Shown piece after piece: positions 45,400 to 53,847 of a DNA stretch of 64,000 nt. The first letter of the stretch is position 1. Each line of letters opens with the position of its first letter. Where the stretch lies: NCBI GenBank assembly GCA_910587155.1, contig CAJULA010000009.1:1-64000 (forward strand), in the 5' to 3' direction. Source of the stretch: an uncultured Lachnospiraceae bacterium. Lineage in GTDB: Bacteria; Bacillota; Clostridia; Lachnospirales; Lachnospiraceae. A program made the translations under genes and the position numbers. The notes under the pieces are model-generated. The model saw nothing but the letters and a program-made list of their open reading frames with translations. It did not search any database and was not told the origin of the DNA.

Positions 45400-45657
45400 C
45401 ATTCTGTACAGGCTTAGAAAAACGGGTAAAGTGAATGGAATATCATATCGAATTTGTTTTAATTCCTGCAATTTGGAACATGTACTGTATGGTGAGTTAA
45501 AGGATTATTCTGATAAAGAGAAACAAATAATGTCAGATGACTTTGCAGAACGATATGACGGAAATGTAGATGAGTCTGTAGAATTTATATCTGCTTCTAA
45601 TATTGCTGTGCAAGGTACATATCAGAAGACTTGGGACTACAAATACCTTGTTTCATA
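45400..45657 (+). pseudogene. fragment of an unrecognised gene
   Basis: An open frame encodes NLEHVLYGELKDYSDKEK and later FAERYDGNVDESVEFIS and YQKTWDY. The composition is that of a real soluble protein, but it lacks a credible start and is cut at the 3' end by the 32-bp repeat. I could not assign a family. It probably belongs to the same decayed segment as the nitrilase remnant. Confidence 0.4.
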
Positions 45658-45689
45658 ATTTTTCAAAAAGTTCGTGTTATTAACTTGAC
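45658..45689 (+). repeat. 32-bp direct repeat, copy 1
   Basis: Starts ATTTTTCAAAAAGTTCGTG and ends ATTAACTTGAC. Copy 2 at 47737-47768 matches 30 of 32 positions (TT changed to CC in the middle). Copy 1 directly precedes the broken spmA copy, marking a recombination or element boundary. Confidence 0.8.
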
Positions 45690-45694
45690 ACAAG

Positions 45695-46066
45695 GCGGGC
45701 TTAAAGCCATGGAGGAACTGGCGAAGTTGGAGGCGGAGAGGGGGACGGCGGGGTATGAGTTTGCGGACAGGAAGGCTAAAAACAGCGGCGCGGAAGCAGC
45801 AGGCGGGCTCAGCAGAGGAAGGCTGATGGACGGTCCGGGGGATTGCGGGCAGCAGGAAAGGTAAAGGGGAGCGCATCGCCAGCAATGGGATATACACTTT
45901 TTTGATATTAAATATTTCATTGCTGCAGCTGATATCGGTGAATATGATTGATTACAGGCAGCAGCACGGGAGCGTGAACCTGGCGGGGATTATTGCTCTG
46001 GCAATCGTGGCGACATTTGTGAGTACGGCGGTGGCGGTGGTGTATTGTAAGATGAAGGATAGGTGA
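45695..46066 (+). pseudogene. second, decayed 3' half of spmA
   Basis: The sequence restarts at the codons for GLKAMEELAKLEAERG and is nearly identical to spmA there. It then diverges: a longer linker and a frame disruption around 45840-45870. It recovers homology for ERIASNGIYTFLILNISLLQL through VAVVYCKMKDR and a TGA at 46064. It lacks the first 110 codons. This looks like the original 3' end left behind when an element replaced it, or a partial duplication. Confidence 0.8.
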
Positions 46067-46096
46067 CGGAGAGCGTGAGGCTCTCCGCATTTGTTT
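46067..46096 (+). terminator. terminator after the broken spmA copy
   Basis: CGGAGAGC (46067-46074) pairs with GCTCTCCG (46080-46087) around a 5-nt loop, followed by CATTTGTTT. It directly follows the TGA of the spmA remnant. Confidence 0.65.
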
Positions 46097-46270
46097 AATG
46101 CAATTTGCGTAGATGCGTTGATATGGAAATATAGTTTAAATATTAAATGATGTAAAAATCTATATATATAGAAATGAATTGAGTTTTATCGAGAGATGGA
46201 GAGCATAAATAAAAGATTAATTAAATAATATAACCGATAAAACAAAAAAAATATCAAATTGATTTTATAA

Positions 46271-46299
46271 TTGACATTGTAATAAAATGGGTATATAAT
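46271..46299 (+). promoter_or_regulatory. consensus promoter of the recombinase-like gene
   Basis: TTGACA (46271-46276) and TATAAT (46294-46299) with a 17-nt spacer form a perfect sigma-A promoter, ending 28 nt before the gene start. The upstream stretch 46100-46270 is AT-rich and shows no gene. Confidence 0.85.
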
Positions 46300-46327
46300 T
46301 CAATGAAAATGTATGGGGAGAAACGAA

Positions 46328-47308
46328 ATGAACTACAAAGAGATTACAGAAAATTTTGTAAGAGAATATTCAGATTACAAGAGTGATATTGCTAATTTTA
46401 GTGAATATATAGAAGCAGATTGGAAAAATTCGTTGTCTGGGGATCAACTTCGAATTTTATTACAGGGTATAGATGTGGACTTTATATTAAAAAGCCTGAT
46501 TTATAATGTTGAAGTGGTGAAAAGATATAAAAGTAAGACTAAGGCAAAACGCTATGCGACAGTAATTGGACAATTTTTTAATTATATAAGAAAAACAACA
46601 GATATTGTTAACCCTGATTTATATGATGCAATTTCATATAATCGGTTACGAGAAAATTCGTATATGCAGCAAATGATGGCTTATATAGATAAGTGCGAAA
46701 TGTTGGCTGGAATTGTTGAACAGGAGCCATTGACATCAACTGAGGCTGAAAAAATATTAATATGGACAAATGAGCAATTTATTGCACAGGAATGGGAGGA
46801 TGCAACTAGTTTTAGAAAAGCAGTGGCAGCGATAGGAATAAAGATGATGATGCTTTATGGAATTACCTATCGTGAATTAAGGAAAATAAAATGGAATGAC
46901 TACAATGAGATGTATAATTGCATTACCGTTAATGGGTTTGAACTTCGGCTGCCATTAAAATTATCTATACAATTAAGAAATATAAAAAAATTCGTTTTCG
47001 ATAAAAAAATTATAAATGGGAAAAATTTAATATTTGCTGGTTTTCAAGGAGAAGCATGGAATGATATAACATCATCTTCGGGAATACCTGATTATATGGG
47101 GACATTGATTGGAATTACAAGTGTGACAAGCATTGTAAAGTATGGTATAAGTCAACTTCTGAAGGCGGGATTGAGTGATTCGATTATAAAAAAGATGACG
47201 GGTGCAAGTGAAAAAATTATACAAGGATGTTTGCTTCAGGAGGATAATGAATTGAAACAGATTATTAATGCAAAAATACTGATGGCGGACTGGTATTATG
47301 AATTTTAA
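46328..47308 (+). CDS. tyrosine-recombinase-like protein with altered catalytic site
   Basis: A 326-residue AT-rich gene. The layout resembles a phage-type integrase. A helical N-terminal region holds RYKSKTKAKRYATVIGQFFNYIR. The segment MMLYGITYRELRKIKWNDYN is similar to the box I region with one Arg. The C-terminal QLLKAGLSDSIIKKMTGASEKI is similar to the box II helix. The HxxR of box II is absent (VKYG) and no clear nucleophilic Tyr follows. It may be inactive or only a DNA-binding protein. The ATG at 46328 was chosen because GGGGAG lies 7 nt before it. Confidence 0.55.
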   Translation: MNYKEITENFVREYSDYKSDIANFSEYIEADWKNSLSGDQLRILLQGIDVDFILKSLIYNVEVVKRYKSKTKAKRYATVIGQFFNYIRKTTDIVNPDLYDAISYNRLRENSYMQQMMAYIDKCEMLAGIVEQEPLTSTEAEKILIWTNEQFIAQEWEDATSFRKAVAAIGIKMMMLYGITYRELRKIKWNDYNEMYNCITVNGFELRLPLKLSIQLRNIKKFVFDKKIINGKNLIFAGFQGEAWNDITSSSGIPDYMGTLIGITSVTSIVKYGISQLLKAGLSDSIIKKMTGASEKIIQGCLLQEDNELKQIINAKILMADWYYEF

Positions 47309-47350
47309 AATTTCGGCTTTCGTTAATATGAAGTAATTTAGGAGAGGTAG

Positions 47351-47660
47351 ATGAAAGATTTTTCTTTTTGGGAAGAGTATGAAGGTACGCCGGAGGGGAG
47401 TGGTCGCAGCGAAAAGATATGGCTGCTGCTTAAAGGCTATAGAGATTACAAGAGGGGATGAAGTTTATTTAAAAAGAGATTCAGAAAACAAATATGATAT
47501 AAATGCAGTGCAAGTGTTGGATTGTTCGAAAAAAATATTGGGTTATATCCCACGATATTATAGTAATAGTGTGGCTGAGCTGCTCGAAACGAAGGAAAAA
47601 TTTTGTGCCAAGTATATAATGTTGATAAAAGTCAGAATTGCAATGAATGCATCAGGGTAA
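47351..47660 (+). pseudogene. frameshifted HIRAN-domain protein
   Basis: An ATG at 47351 behind a strong AGGAGAGG site starts MKDFSFWEEYEGTPEG but stops after about 36 codons. A second frame from about 47390 continues with ITRGDEVYLKRDSENKYDINAVQVLD and KILGYIPRYYSNSVAELLE. That is the HIRAN fold pattern (D.Y.NAV.V..G..LGYIP). HIRAN domains bind DNA ends and accompany helicases and nucleases. A deletion or frame change appears to join the two parts. Confidence 0.6.
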
Positions 47661-47736
47661 TAATGGAAATCACAAATTAGTATATTAGTAATTGCGATAA
47701 GTTAATAGATGATTTTTATAAAGTAAATGTCCCTTG

Positions 47737-47768
47737 ATTTTTCAAAAAGTTCGTGCCATTAACTTGAC
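47737..47768 (+). repeat. 32-bp direct repeat, copy 2
   Basis: Thirty of 32 bases equal copy 1 (45658-45689). It lies about 90 nt before the RecQ-like gene. The 2.08-kb segment between the copies holds the spmA remnant, the recombinase-like gene and the HIRAN remnant. The gap 47661-47860 holds no other recognisable feature. Confidence 0.8.
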
Positions 47769-47860
47769 GAAATGGGGGCTTTGGGCGACGAGCGATTTAG
47801 AGGAGCCTGAGCGGCAACGCGGGAATGAGGGAATATTTGGATACAAAGGAGGAACTATTT

Positions 47861-49927
47861 TTGGATAAATTGCTTTCCTATTTAAAAACATATTATGGAA
47901 AGGATGCCCGATATAGAGTCGGACAGGAGGAAGCGATTCGGGATGTACTGCAGGGAAAAAGAACTTTGGTTTTGCAGAAAACAGGATGGGGAAAAAGCCT
48001 TGTCTATTTTATGGCAACAAGATTGATTCGGGAGAGTACAGGGGGACTTGCGTTTATTATCAGTCCGCTTTTGGCTTTGATGAACAATCAAATTGAATCT
48101 GCAGCAAAGCTTGATTTACAAGTCAGGACAATTAATTCTGAAAACAGTGATGAATGGAATCATATTTTTGAAGAAATTCAAGATGGCTGTGTTGATGCCT
48201 TGATTATTTCACCGGAGAGACTGGCAAATGAGGAGTTTAAAGAAGTGCTTACAAAAAGACTTTCTGCGCAGGTTGGTCTGTTTGTGGTGGATGAGGCGCA
48301 TTGCATTTCGGATTGGGGGCATGATTTTAGACCTGATTACAGGCGGATTGTTGATATTGTCAGGCTTTTACCGCCCAATATTCCTGTGCTTGCAACGACA
48401 GCGACGGCAAATAACAGGGTTGTGGATGATATAAAGACGCAGTTAGGCGGCAATTTAGCGGTAAACCGCGGCAGTCTTATGCGGGACTCCTTATCGATAC
48501 AAGTGATTGAATTGGCTTCAAGGGAAGAACGGCTGGCGTGGCTGTCCGAGAATATCATGACAATTCCCGGAACAGGAATTGTTTATTGTTTAACAATAAG
48601 GGACTGTGAGCTGGTTTATCGTTGGCTGAAAACCAAAGGAATATTGTGTGAATGTTACTATTCTAAGGTTGAGACAGAGAAAAAGGGCATCATTGTAGAT
48701 CGATTTATGAAGAACGAGATTAAGGTATTGATTGCAACAGTTGCTTTTGGAATGGGATTTGACAAACCCGATATTGCATTTGTAATACATTTTCAAAAAC
48801 CGGGAAATATTGTAGCGTATTATCAGCAGATTGGCCGTGCGGGGCGAAGTATTGAACAGGCATATGCGATTTTATTTTGTGGAAGTGAGGATGATGAGAT
48901 TAACACCTATTTTATTGAATCGGCATTTCCGACAGAACAGACAATGAATGCTGTAATTGATGCTGTGACCGAGCATCCGGGGATTGGATTGAGGGCATTT
49001 GAACAATATGTGGACATGCGTCAGGGAAACATAAAGCAGTGTGTTAAGTATTTGACAGTAAACGGGGATATTTATGCAGAGAATAAGAAGTATTATAAGA
49101 CGCCCCGCAAATGGGAACCAGATTTGGAGAAGAGCAGGGAGATAACTCGTATTAGGAAGCAGGAACTACAACAGATGAATGTGTTTGCCCACATTTCAAG
49201 CTGCTATATGAAGTATATTGCTGATACATTGGATGACACGAGTGCAGTGGAATGTGGTCATTGTGCAAATTGTCTGAAAAAAGAAATCTTTCCCAAAACA
49301 GTTTCCGTGGAGGAAATAGCAGATGCGCAGAAATTTGTCAGAGAAGGATTTCATATTATTGAACCGAGAAAAATGTGGCCAAGCGGCGTTACAATATACG
49401 GGAAAAATAAAATATTACCGGAAATTCAGTGTGAAACAGGGCGTGTGCTGTCTGATTACGGTGATGCGGGCTGGGGAAAGCTCGTGAAAGAGTGTAAATA
49501 CGAAAAGGGATATTTTGAGGAACAGTTGGTAGAGGCTTCGGCAAAGCTGCTTAGGGATTATGTTTCCTTGAATGATATTCAATGGATTACAAACGTATCA
49601 TCTTTGAAAAGACCGGAGCTGGTGAGAACTTTTGCGCGTCAGCTTGCAGCACATTTGGGAATGGAATATCGGGATGCCCTTGAAAAAAGAGTGCATAAAA
49701 AAGATCAAAAAGAATTAAAATCCGCTTATCTGCAGTATCAGAATGTGAATGATTCCTTTGAAGTGAGGGAGTCGGAAGTGTTGTCGGCAAATGTCCTATT
49801 AGTAGACGATATGGTCGATTCCAGATGGACTTTTACAGTCTGCGGTTATAAGCTCAGGGAAAAGGGAAGCGGAAAGGTTTTTCCCTTTGCACTGGCCAAT
49901 ACGGCGGGAAGAAATGGAGACGATTAA
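47861..49927 (+). CDS. RecQ-type helicase fused to a ComFC-like phosphoribosyltransferase domain
   Basis: The helicase part has motif I TGWGKS, motif II DEAH, TTATANNR, and motif VI QIGRAGR. A RecQ zinc site (one Cys, then CGHCANC) follows. The C-terminal 120 residues match ComFC: KRPELVRTFARQLAAHLG, DQKELKSAYLQYQNVNDSF and the PRPP loop VLLVDDMVDS. In natural competence ComFA (helicase), ComFC and DprA handle incoming single strands. Here one protein joins the first two roles. TTG 47861 was chosen because AAAGGAGG lies 8 nt upstream; ATG 47825 in the same frame has no SD. A DprA-like gene starts 2 nt after the stop. Confidence 0.85.
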   Translation: MDKLLSYLKTYYGKDARYRVGQEEAIRDVLQGKRTLVLQKTGWGKSLVYFMATRLIRESTGGLAFIISPLLALMNNQIESAAKLDLQVRTINSENSDEWNHIFEEIQDGCVDALIISPERLANEEFKEVLTKRLSAQVGLFVVDEAHCISDWGHDFRPDYRRIVDIVRLLPPNIPVLATTATANNRVVDDIKTQLGGNLAVNRGSLMRDSLSIQVIELASREERLAWLSENIMTIPGTGIVYCLTIRDCELVYRWLKTKGILCECYYSKVETEKKGIIVDRFMKNEIKVLIATVAFGMGFDKPDIAFVIHFQKPGNIVAYYQQIGRAGRSIEQAYAILFCGSEDDEINTYFIESAFPTEQTMNAVIDAVTEHPGIGLRAFEQYVDMRQGNIKQCVKYLTVNGDIYAENKKYYKTPRKWEPDLEKSREITRIRKQELQQMNVFAHISSCYMKYIADTLDDTSAVECGHCANCLKKEIFPKTVSVEEIADAQKFVREGFHIIEPRKMWPSGVTIYGKNKILPEIQCETGRVLSDYGDAGWGKLVKECKYEKGYFEEQLVEASAKLLRDYVSLNDIQWITNVSSLKRPELVRTFARQLAAHLGMEYRDALEKRVHKKDQKELKSAYLQYQNVNDSFEVRESEVLSANVLLVDDMVDSRWTFTVCGYKLREKGSGKVFPFALANTAGRNGDD

Positions 49928-49929
49928 GT

Positions 49930-51087
49930 ATGGTATATTCAGAAAATGCAATGTCTGCAATTTTATTGTGTTCTTATCTTGGCATCAAAAGCGATGATTT
50001 TGGAAAGCCGCTTTCACTGGGGGAATGGAACATTCTGTTGGAAAAGCTGGCGGAAGTGAAGGAGGAGCCGGGAGCTGTTTTGCAAAACGACAGTAGCTGG
50101 GCTGAAAAGGTGAATTGTCCCAAGGAATTGATTGGGAGAATCAGAGGGCTTATTTTGCGCGGGGGCAATGTTGCGCTTGAACTGGATGATTTGGGCAGAA
50201 AAGGGATATTTGTGGTCACACAGTTTGACGAGAACTATCCGATTCTTTTAAAGCGGAAGCTAAAAGAGAAAATGCCGCCGATATTATATTATGCAGGTAA
50301 TATCGATTTGGCAAAAAAAATTGGAATTGCAGTGGCAGGCTCTAGAAATGTGGATGAAGATGGGATGGCGTTTACAAGAAGATTAGTGGAAAAAGCCTCG
50401 AAGGAAAAGCTGGTGATTTATTCAGGGGGAGCAAAAGGTGTTGACGCAGTGGCGGAGGAAACGGCGATTAAATTGGGCAGCGCTGTTGTTTCGTTTATAG
50501 CGGATTCTCTGCTTTCCAAGATTAAAAAAAAGCATGTAACGGCTGATATTATTTCGGGAAATCTGCTGCTGTTCTCGGATGTGAAGCCGGATGCAGGATT
50601 TTCGGCGGCAAGGGCCATGAATCGGAATAAGTACATTTATGCGTCCTCATATGGTGCATTTGTAGTTTCGGCAGATTATAATAAAGGAGGTACATGGAAC
50701 GGGGCAATAGAATCATTGCACAATGGATTTGCGAAAACATTGGTATGGGACAATCAGAACTATGTCGGAAATCAGAAACTGATTGAGAAGGGCTGCGTAC
50801 CCTTTGATATTACAGAGGAAAGTATTTATTTGGCAATTACAAAAAAAGAAGAGACTTACAAGCAGTTGGACTTATTTCATGCAGATACTGTCCAAAACGG
50901 GACAGAGGAGAAAGATGTCTATGATGTTATAAAAGAATTTATTGTTGCGCATTTGGAGAATGGGATGCGTGTTGAGGATGCTTCGAAGAAACTGAATGTC
51001 GTGGAGAGACAAATGGAAATTTGGCTGAAACGCTTGTGTGAGGATAAGCTTATAAGACTTGATAAAGGGATGTATCGAAAGGTTTGA
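49930..51087 (+). CDS. DprA-like Rossmann protein with C-terminal winged helix
   Basis: A 385-residue protein related to DprA/Smf, which binds single-stranded DNA and loads RecA during transformation. The Rossmann core has YPILLKRKL, VAGSRN (135-140) and SGGAKGVDAVAEE (165-177). The usual later glycine motif is replaced by KGGTWNGA. A winged-helix-like C-terminus (about 327-385) resembles DprA domain 3. It differs from housekeeping DprA, so it is probably a specialised paralogue. It is co-transcribed with the helicase gene. The pair suggests DNA-processing defence against foreign DNA or repair, which is inference. Confidence 0.82.
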   Translation: MVYSENAMSAILLCSYLGIKSDDFGKPLSLGEWNILLEKLAEVKEEPGAVLQNDSSWAEKVNCPKELIGRIRGLILRGGNVALELDDLGRKGIFVVTQFDENYPILLKRKLKEKMPPILYYAGNIDLAKKIGIAVAGSRNVDEDGMAFTRRLVEKASKEKLVIYSGGAKGVDAVAEETAIKLGSAVVSFIADSLLSKIKKKHVTADIISGNLLLFSDVKPDAGFSAARAMNRNKYIYASSYGAFVVSADYNKGGTWNGAIESLHNGFAKTLVWDNQNYVGNQKLIEKGCVPFDITEESIYLAITKKEETYKQLDLFHADTVQNGTEEKDVYDVIKEFIVAHLENGMRVEDASKKLNVVERQMEIWLKRLCEDKLIRLDKGMYRKV

Positions 51088-51182
51088 TGTTATCCGAAAC
51101 TCTGAAATGAAGAGATTCTGCTTTTATATATGGATTTATTGATTGTTCTGCAATTTAATAAAAGGTAATAATAAATGTATTG

Positions 51183-51242
51183 TTTCTAAACGCCCATGCA
51201 ATCAGATTTGCACCACCATAAACAAAAGTGGGCGTTTAGAAA
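51183..51242. repeat. 60-bp palindromic repeat element, copy A
   Basis: TTTCTAAACGCCCA (51183-51196) and TGGGCGTTTAGAAA (51229-51242) are perfect 14-bp inverted ends around a 32-nt centre. The first 46 nt recur in inverse orientation at 54828-54873 with 42 identities. This is the form of a small non-autonomous mobile element or a conserved RNA hairpin. Confidence 0.75.
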
Positions 51243-51245
51243 GGA

Positions 51246-51338
51246 TATGCACACATGCAGCAAGCTGCATGGCGCGTGTACGGACAGTGCAGCGAGTGCG
51301 CAGTCCTGAGTAAAGGTTGGGACTTTTACAGTAAGTCC
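51246..51338. other. structured non-coding stretch before the nuclease fragment
   Basis: Two hairpins are visible: ATGCAGC (51255-51261) with GCTGCAT (51264-51270), and GGACTT (51320-51325) with AAGTCC (51333-51338). A GC-rich segment in between (CGGACAGTGC..GCAGTCC) can also partly pair. The composition differs from the AT-rich surroundings. It may be the end of a mobile element or a small RNA. No reverse transcriptase or transposase is beside it. Confidence 0.4.
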
Positions 51339-51340
51339 AT

Positions 51341-51685
51341 ATGCAAAGTTCTTCCAGTCTGATATATAACAATGAGATTTCTTTGAGCAGTGTGATTGCG
51401 CTGGCATATTATAGTGCATGCAGAGATTATACTCTTGTAAGAGAATTGCCGACAGGAAATGGATTTGCGGATATGGTTTTCCTTCCTAAACGTACATCTT
51501 TAAATCCGGCATTGGTTGTGGAACTAAAATGGGATAAAACCGCAGAAGGAGCAATCAGTCAGATTAAAAGTAAAGGATATGCAGCAGCCCTTAAAGAGTG
51601 TAAAGGAAATATTCTGCTTGTTGGAATCAACTATGAGAAGAAAAGCAGAAAACATGAATGTAGGATAGAAAAATTTGAAATGTAA
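51341..51685 (+). pseudogene. PD-(D/E)XK nuclease domain, C-terminal fragment of an AAA-ATPase/DUF1703 protein
   Basis: The 114 residues match the C-terminal nuclease domain of the AAA-ATPase-like/DUF1703 family. The Asp lies in GNGFADMVFLP, the Glu and Lys in VVELKWDK, and EGAISQIKSKGY and ILLVGINYEKK follow. Full-length relatives are around 500 residues with an N-terminal ATPase domain that is absent here. The frame begins directly after the structured non-coding stretch, so truncation by an insertion or deletion is likely. The nuclease residues are intact, so a small protein might still be made. Confidence 0.7.
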
Positions 51686-51720
51686 TTTTGCGTTATCAAA
51701 GGTACAGGAGGGAGCGGGAA

Positions 51721-52437
51721 ATGGCAAAACGTACAAAAGGAAAATGCAAATATTGTGGAAAGGAATATACATTCAGTTATATGAACAAACATTTGTCGGT
51801 TTGTGAAGAACGTCAGAAAAAATGGGGAGGAGAGACTGACGGTAAGAAATGTGGATATTTTGAACTGGCTATTTGTCCGAAATACGATAGAGATTACTGG
51901 TTGTATGTGGAGATGGAAGAGTCGTCGACATTGAAGGATTTGGATCAGTTTTTGCGGGACATATGGGTGGAATGCTGTGGGCACTTAAGTGCATTTAAAA
52001 TAGGCGGTATCAGCTACGATGTTGCGCCGCAGAACGATTTTTTCTGGGGTAAGCCTGCAAGAAACATGAATTACAAATTGAAATCCGTATTGGAAAAAGG
52101 AATGACTTTCGGTTATGAATACGATTTTGGTTCTACTACAGAACTTATGATAACGGTTGTAAATGATAGGATTGGGAATGACGGGAAAGAGAAATTGATT
52201 ATCTTGTCCAGAAATAATCCAATTGAAATTTTGTGTGATGCATGCGGGAAGAAATCGGCGGCATACATATGTGCGGAGTGCCTTTATGAGGGAGACGGAT
52301 GGCTGTGTGAGGACTGTGCCAAGACGCATGAGTGCGGAGAAGAAATACTTTTACCGGTTTGCAACTCACCGAGGATGGGAGTCTGCGGCTATTGTGGAAG
52401 CGATATTTATCCGGATCAGTTTGTTTCAGATAAGTAA
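51721..52437 (+). CDS. zinc-finger protein with pRiA4b ORF-3-like domain
   Basis: A 238-residue protein. An N-terminal zinc finger (CKYCGKEYTFSYMNKHLSVC) precedes a pRiA4b/IS1096 ORF-3-like domain (about 45-165; TLKDLDQFLRDIWV, GHLSAFKIGG, FGYEYDFGSTTEL). A C-terminal Cys-rich zinc-ribbon region (CDACGKKSAAYICAEC, WLCEDC, GVCGYCG) ends it. The family is common on plasmids and islands, function unknown. The ATG at 51721 follows AGGAGGGAG. Confidence 0.78.
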   Translation: MAKRTKGKCKYCGKEYTFSYMNKHLSVCEERQKKWGGETDGKKCGYFELAICPKYDRDYWLYVEMEESSTLKDLDQFLRDIWVECCGHLSAFKIGGISYDVAPQNDFFWGKPARNMNYKLKSVLEKGMTFGYEYDFGSTTELMITVVNDRIGNDGKEKLIILSRNNPIEILCDACGKKSAAYICAECLYEGDGWLCEDCAKTHECGEEILLPVCNSPRMGVCGYCGSDIYPDQFVSDK

Positions 52438-52665
52438 AAAGTTATTTTTCCTGCAGACTGTAAAAATATACCTGTCATGCGGAAAATCCCGCTGCGGCAG
52501 GTGGTTTTCGCTGATTTTTGCCTGCAACAGGGCAGCTTGTCTGAACTGTTGCAGATTTTCGTGTATAATTTTGTAAGAAAAACCAGTTTGACAGACGCGA
52601 ATTATGTAGTATGATAAGGAAAGGGGAGAAACCCAAATAAGAAACGAAAGGATTTTGGTGAACCG

Positions 52666-53805
52666 ATGAAAAGAAAATCAGTGTTATTTTTAACTTCAGT
52701 GGTACTGGCTGCCATGCTTCTGGGCGGATGCGGCAAAGACGAGGAAAAAGATAGCGCTTCCGTACTGGATGATGTTTCCGAAGAGACTGTGGAGGTCGAA
52801 GAGAGCGAGGTTGTGGAGGCGGAGACAGAAGAGACGGAAGAGACAGAGGAGATTCCGGAGGGGATGTACCGCAGCGAGCTGACAAATGAATGGATTGATG
52901 AGAGCCTGAAGGATCAAAGACCGATCGCAGCGATGGTGGATAACGAAAAGACCGCACTGCCTCATTATGGTCTGTCTGACGCGGATGTGGTATATGAGCT
53001 GATGAACAGTACAAAGAACGGCAGAATCACCCGTCTGATGGCAGTGGTAAAAGACTGGGGCAAGATCGAACAGTTGGGCAGTGTGCGGAGCACGCGTCCT
53101 ACCAATATTCTGCTTGCTGCGGAATGGAATGCGGTTCTCTGCCATGACGGCGGCCCATTCTACATTGATCCCTATCTTGCAGAGGATTATTCCGCTCATT
53201 TCAGTGGTGGTTTTGACAGAATCAACAATGGCAAGGCAAGAGAATTTACAGAGTATATCTGTACAGGCAATCTGGATTCCAAATTTGATGCCTCCAATTA
53301 TTCCAGAGAGTATGATAAATATTATGAAGGTAAGGATGTAGATGGGTATCAGCATTTTCAGTTTTCGGATGAGGAGCTGACGCTGGATGACAAGGACGGT
53401 GTGATCAATGCCACGACAGTCTCCCTGCCATTCCCGCATAATGAGTCCGCGCTGAAATATAATGAAGAGACAAAGACATATGACTATTATGATTATAACA
53501 ACAAGCATGTAGATCCGGGCAACGGCGATGCGGTTCTTACATTTAAAAATGTGCTGCTTCAGAACTGCACCTTCCATCAGTATGATGAGAATGGATACAT
53601 GATTTATAACTGTCTTGATGCAAGCAACCGTGACGGATACTACCTGACCAACGGTAAGGCGATTCCCATCACCTGGGTGAAGGTAGGGGATACCAATGCG
53701 ACCCGTTATTATGATATGGACGGCAATGAAATCAGCATTAATACAGGCAAGACTTATATTTCTCTTGTTCCCGATGATGGCTGGAAAGATTTATCTATTG
53801 AGTAA
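52666..53805 (+). CDS. DUF3048 (YerB-type) lipoprotein
   Basis: A 379-residue lipoprotein with a signal peptide ending in LGGC (Cys22) and a Glu/Thr-rich linker. DUF3048 follows: RPIAAMVDNEKTALPHYGLSDADVVYE, GSVRSTRPTNI, and a C-terminal part with NCTFHQY and DGYYLTNGKAIPITW. B. subtilis YerB is the reference; function is unknown. Base composition is like the chromosome, so it may not belong to the AT-rich island. A TATAAT lies at 52564-52569 without a clear -35. Confidence 0.85.
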   Translation: MKRKSVLFLTSVVLAAMLLGGCGKDEEKDSASVLDDVSEETVEVEESEVVEAETEETEETEEIPEGMYRSELTNEWIDESLKDQRPIAAMVDNEKTALPHYGLSDADVVYELMNSTKNGRITRLMAVVKDWGKIEQLGSVRSTRPTNILLAAEWNAVLCHDGGPFYIDPYLAEDYSAHFSGGFDRINNGKAREFTEYICTGNLDSKFDASNYSREYDKYYEGKDVDGYQHFQFSDEELTLDDKDGVINATTVSLPFPHNESALKYNEETKTYDYYDYNNKHVDPGNGDAVLTFKNVLLQNCTFHQYDENGYMIYNCLDASNRDGYYLTNGKAIPITWVKVGDTNATRYYDMDGNEISINTGKTYISLVPDDGWKDLSIE

Positions 53806-53847
53806 TCAAAGACTGTAGTTTCAGGAAAAAGGTGGACTGGACGGAAG

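Noticed and set aside
45400..45657. Assignment of the fragment to RloB or another named defence family
   Set aside because: The visible residues do not include a diagnostic motif, so a name would be a guess.
51183..51340. Retron-like RNA (inverted ends with inner hairpins)
   Set aside because: No reverse transcriptase gene is nearby, and the second genomic copy of the palindrome argues for a repeat element.
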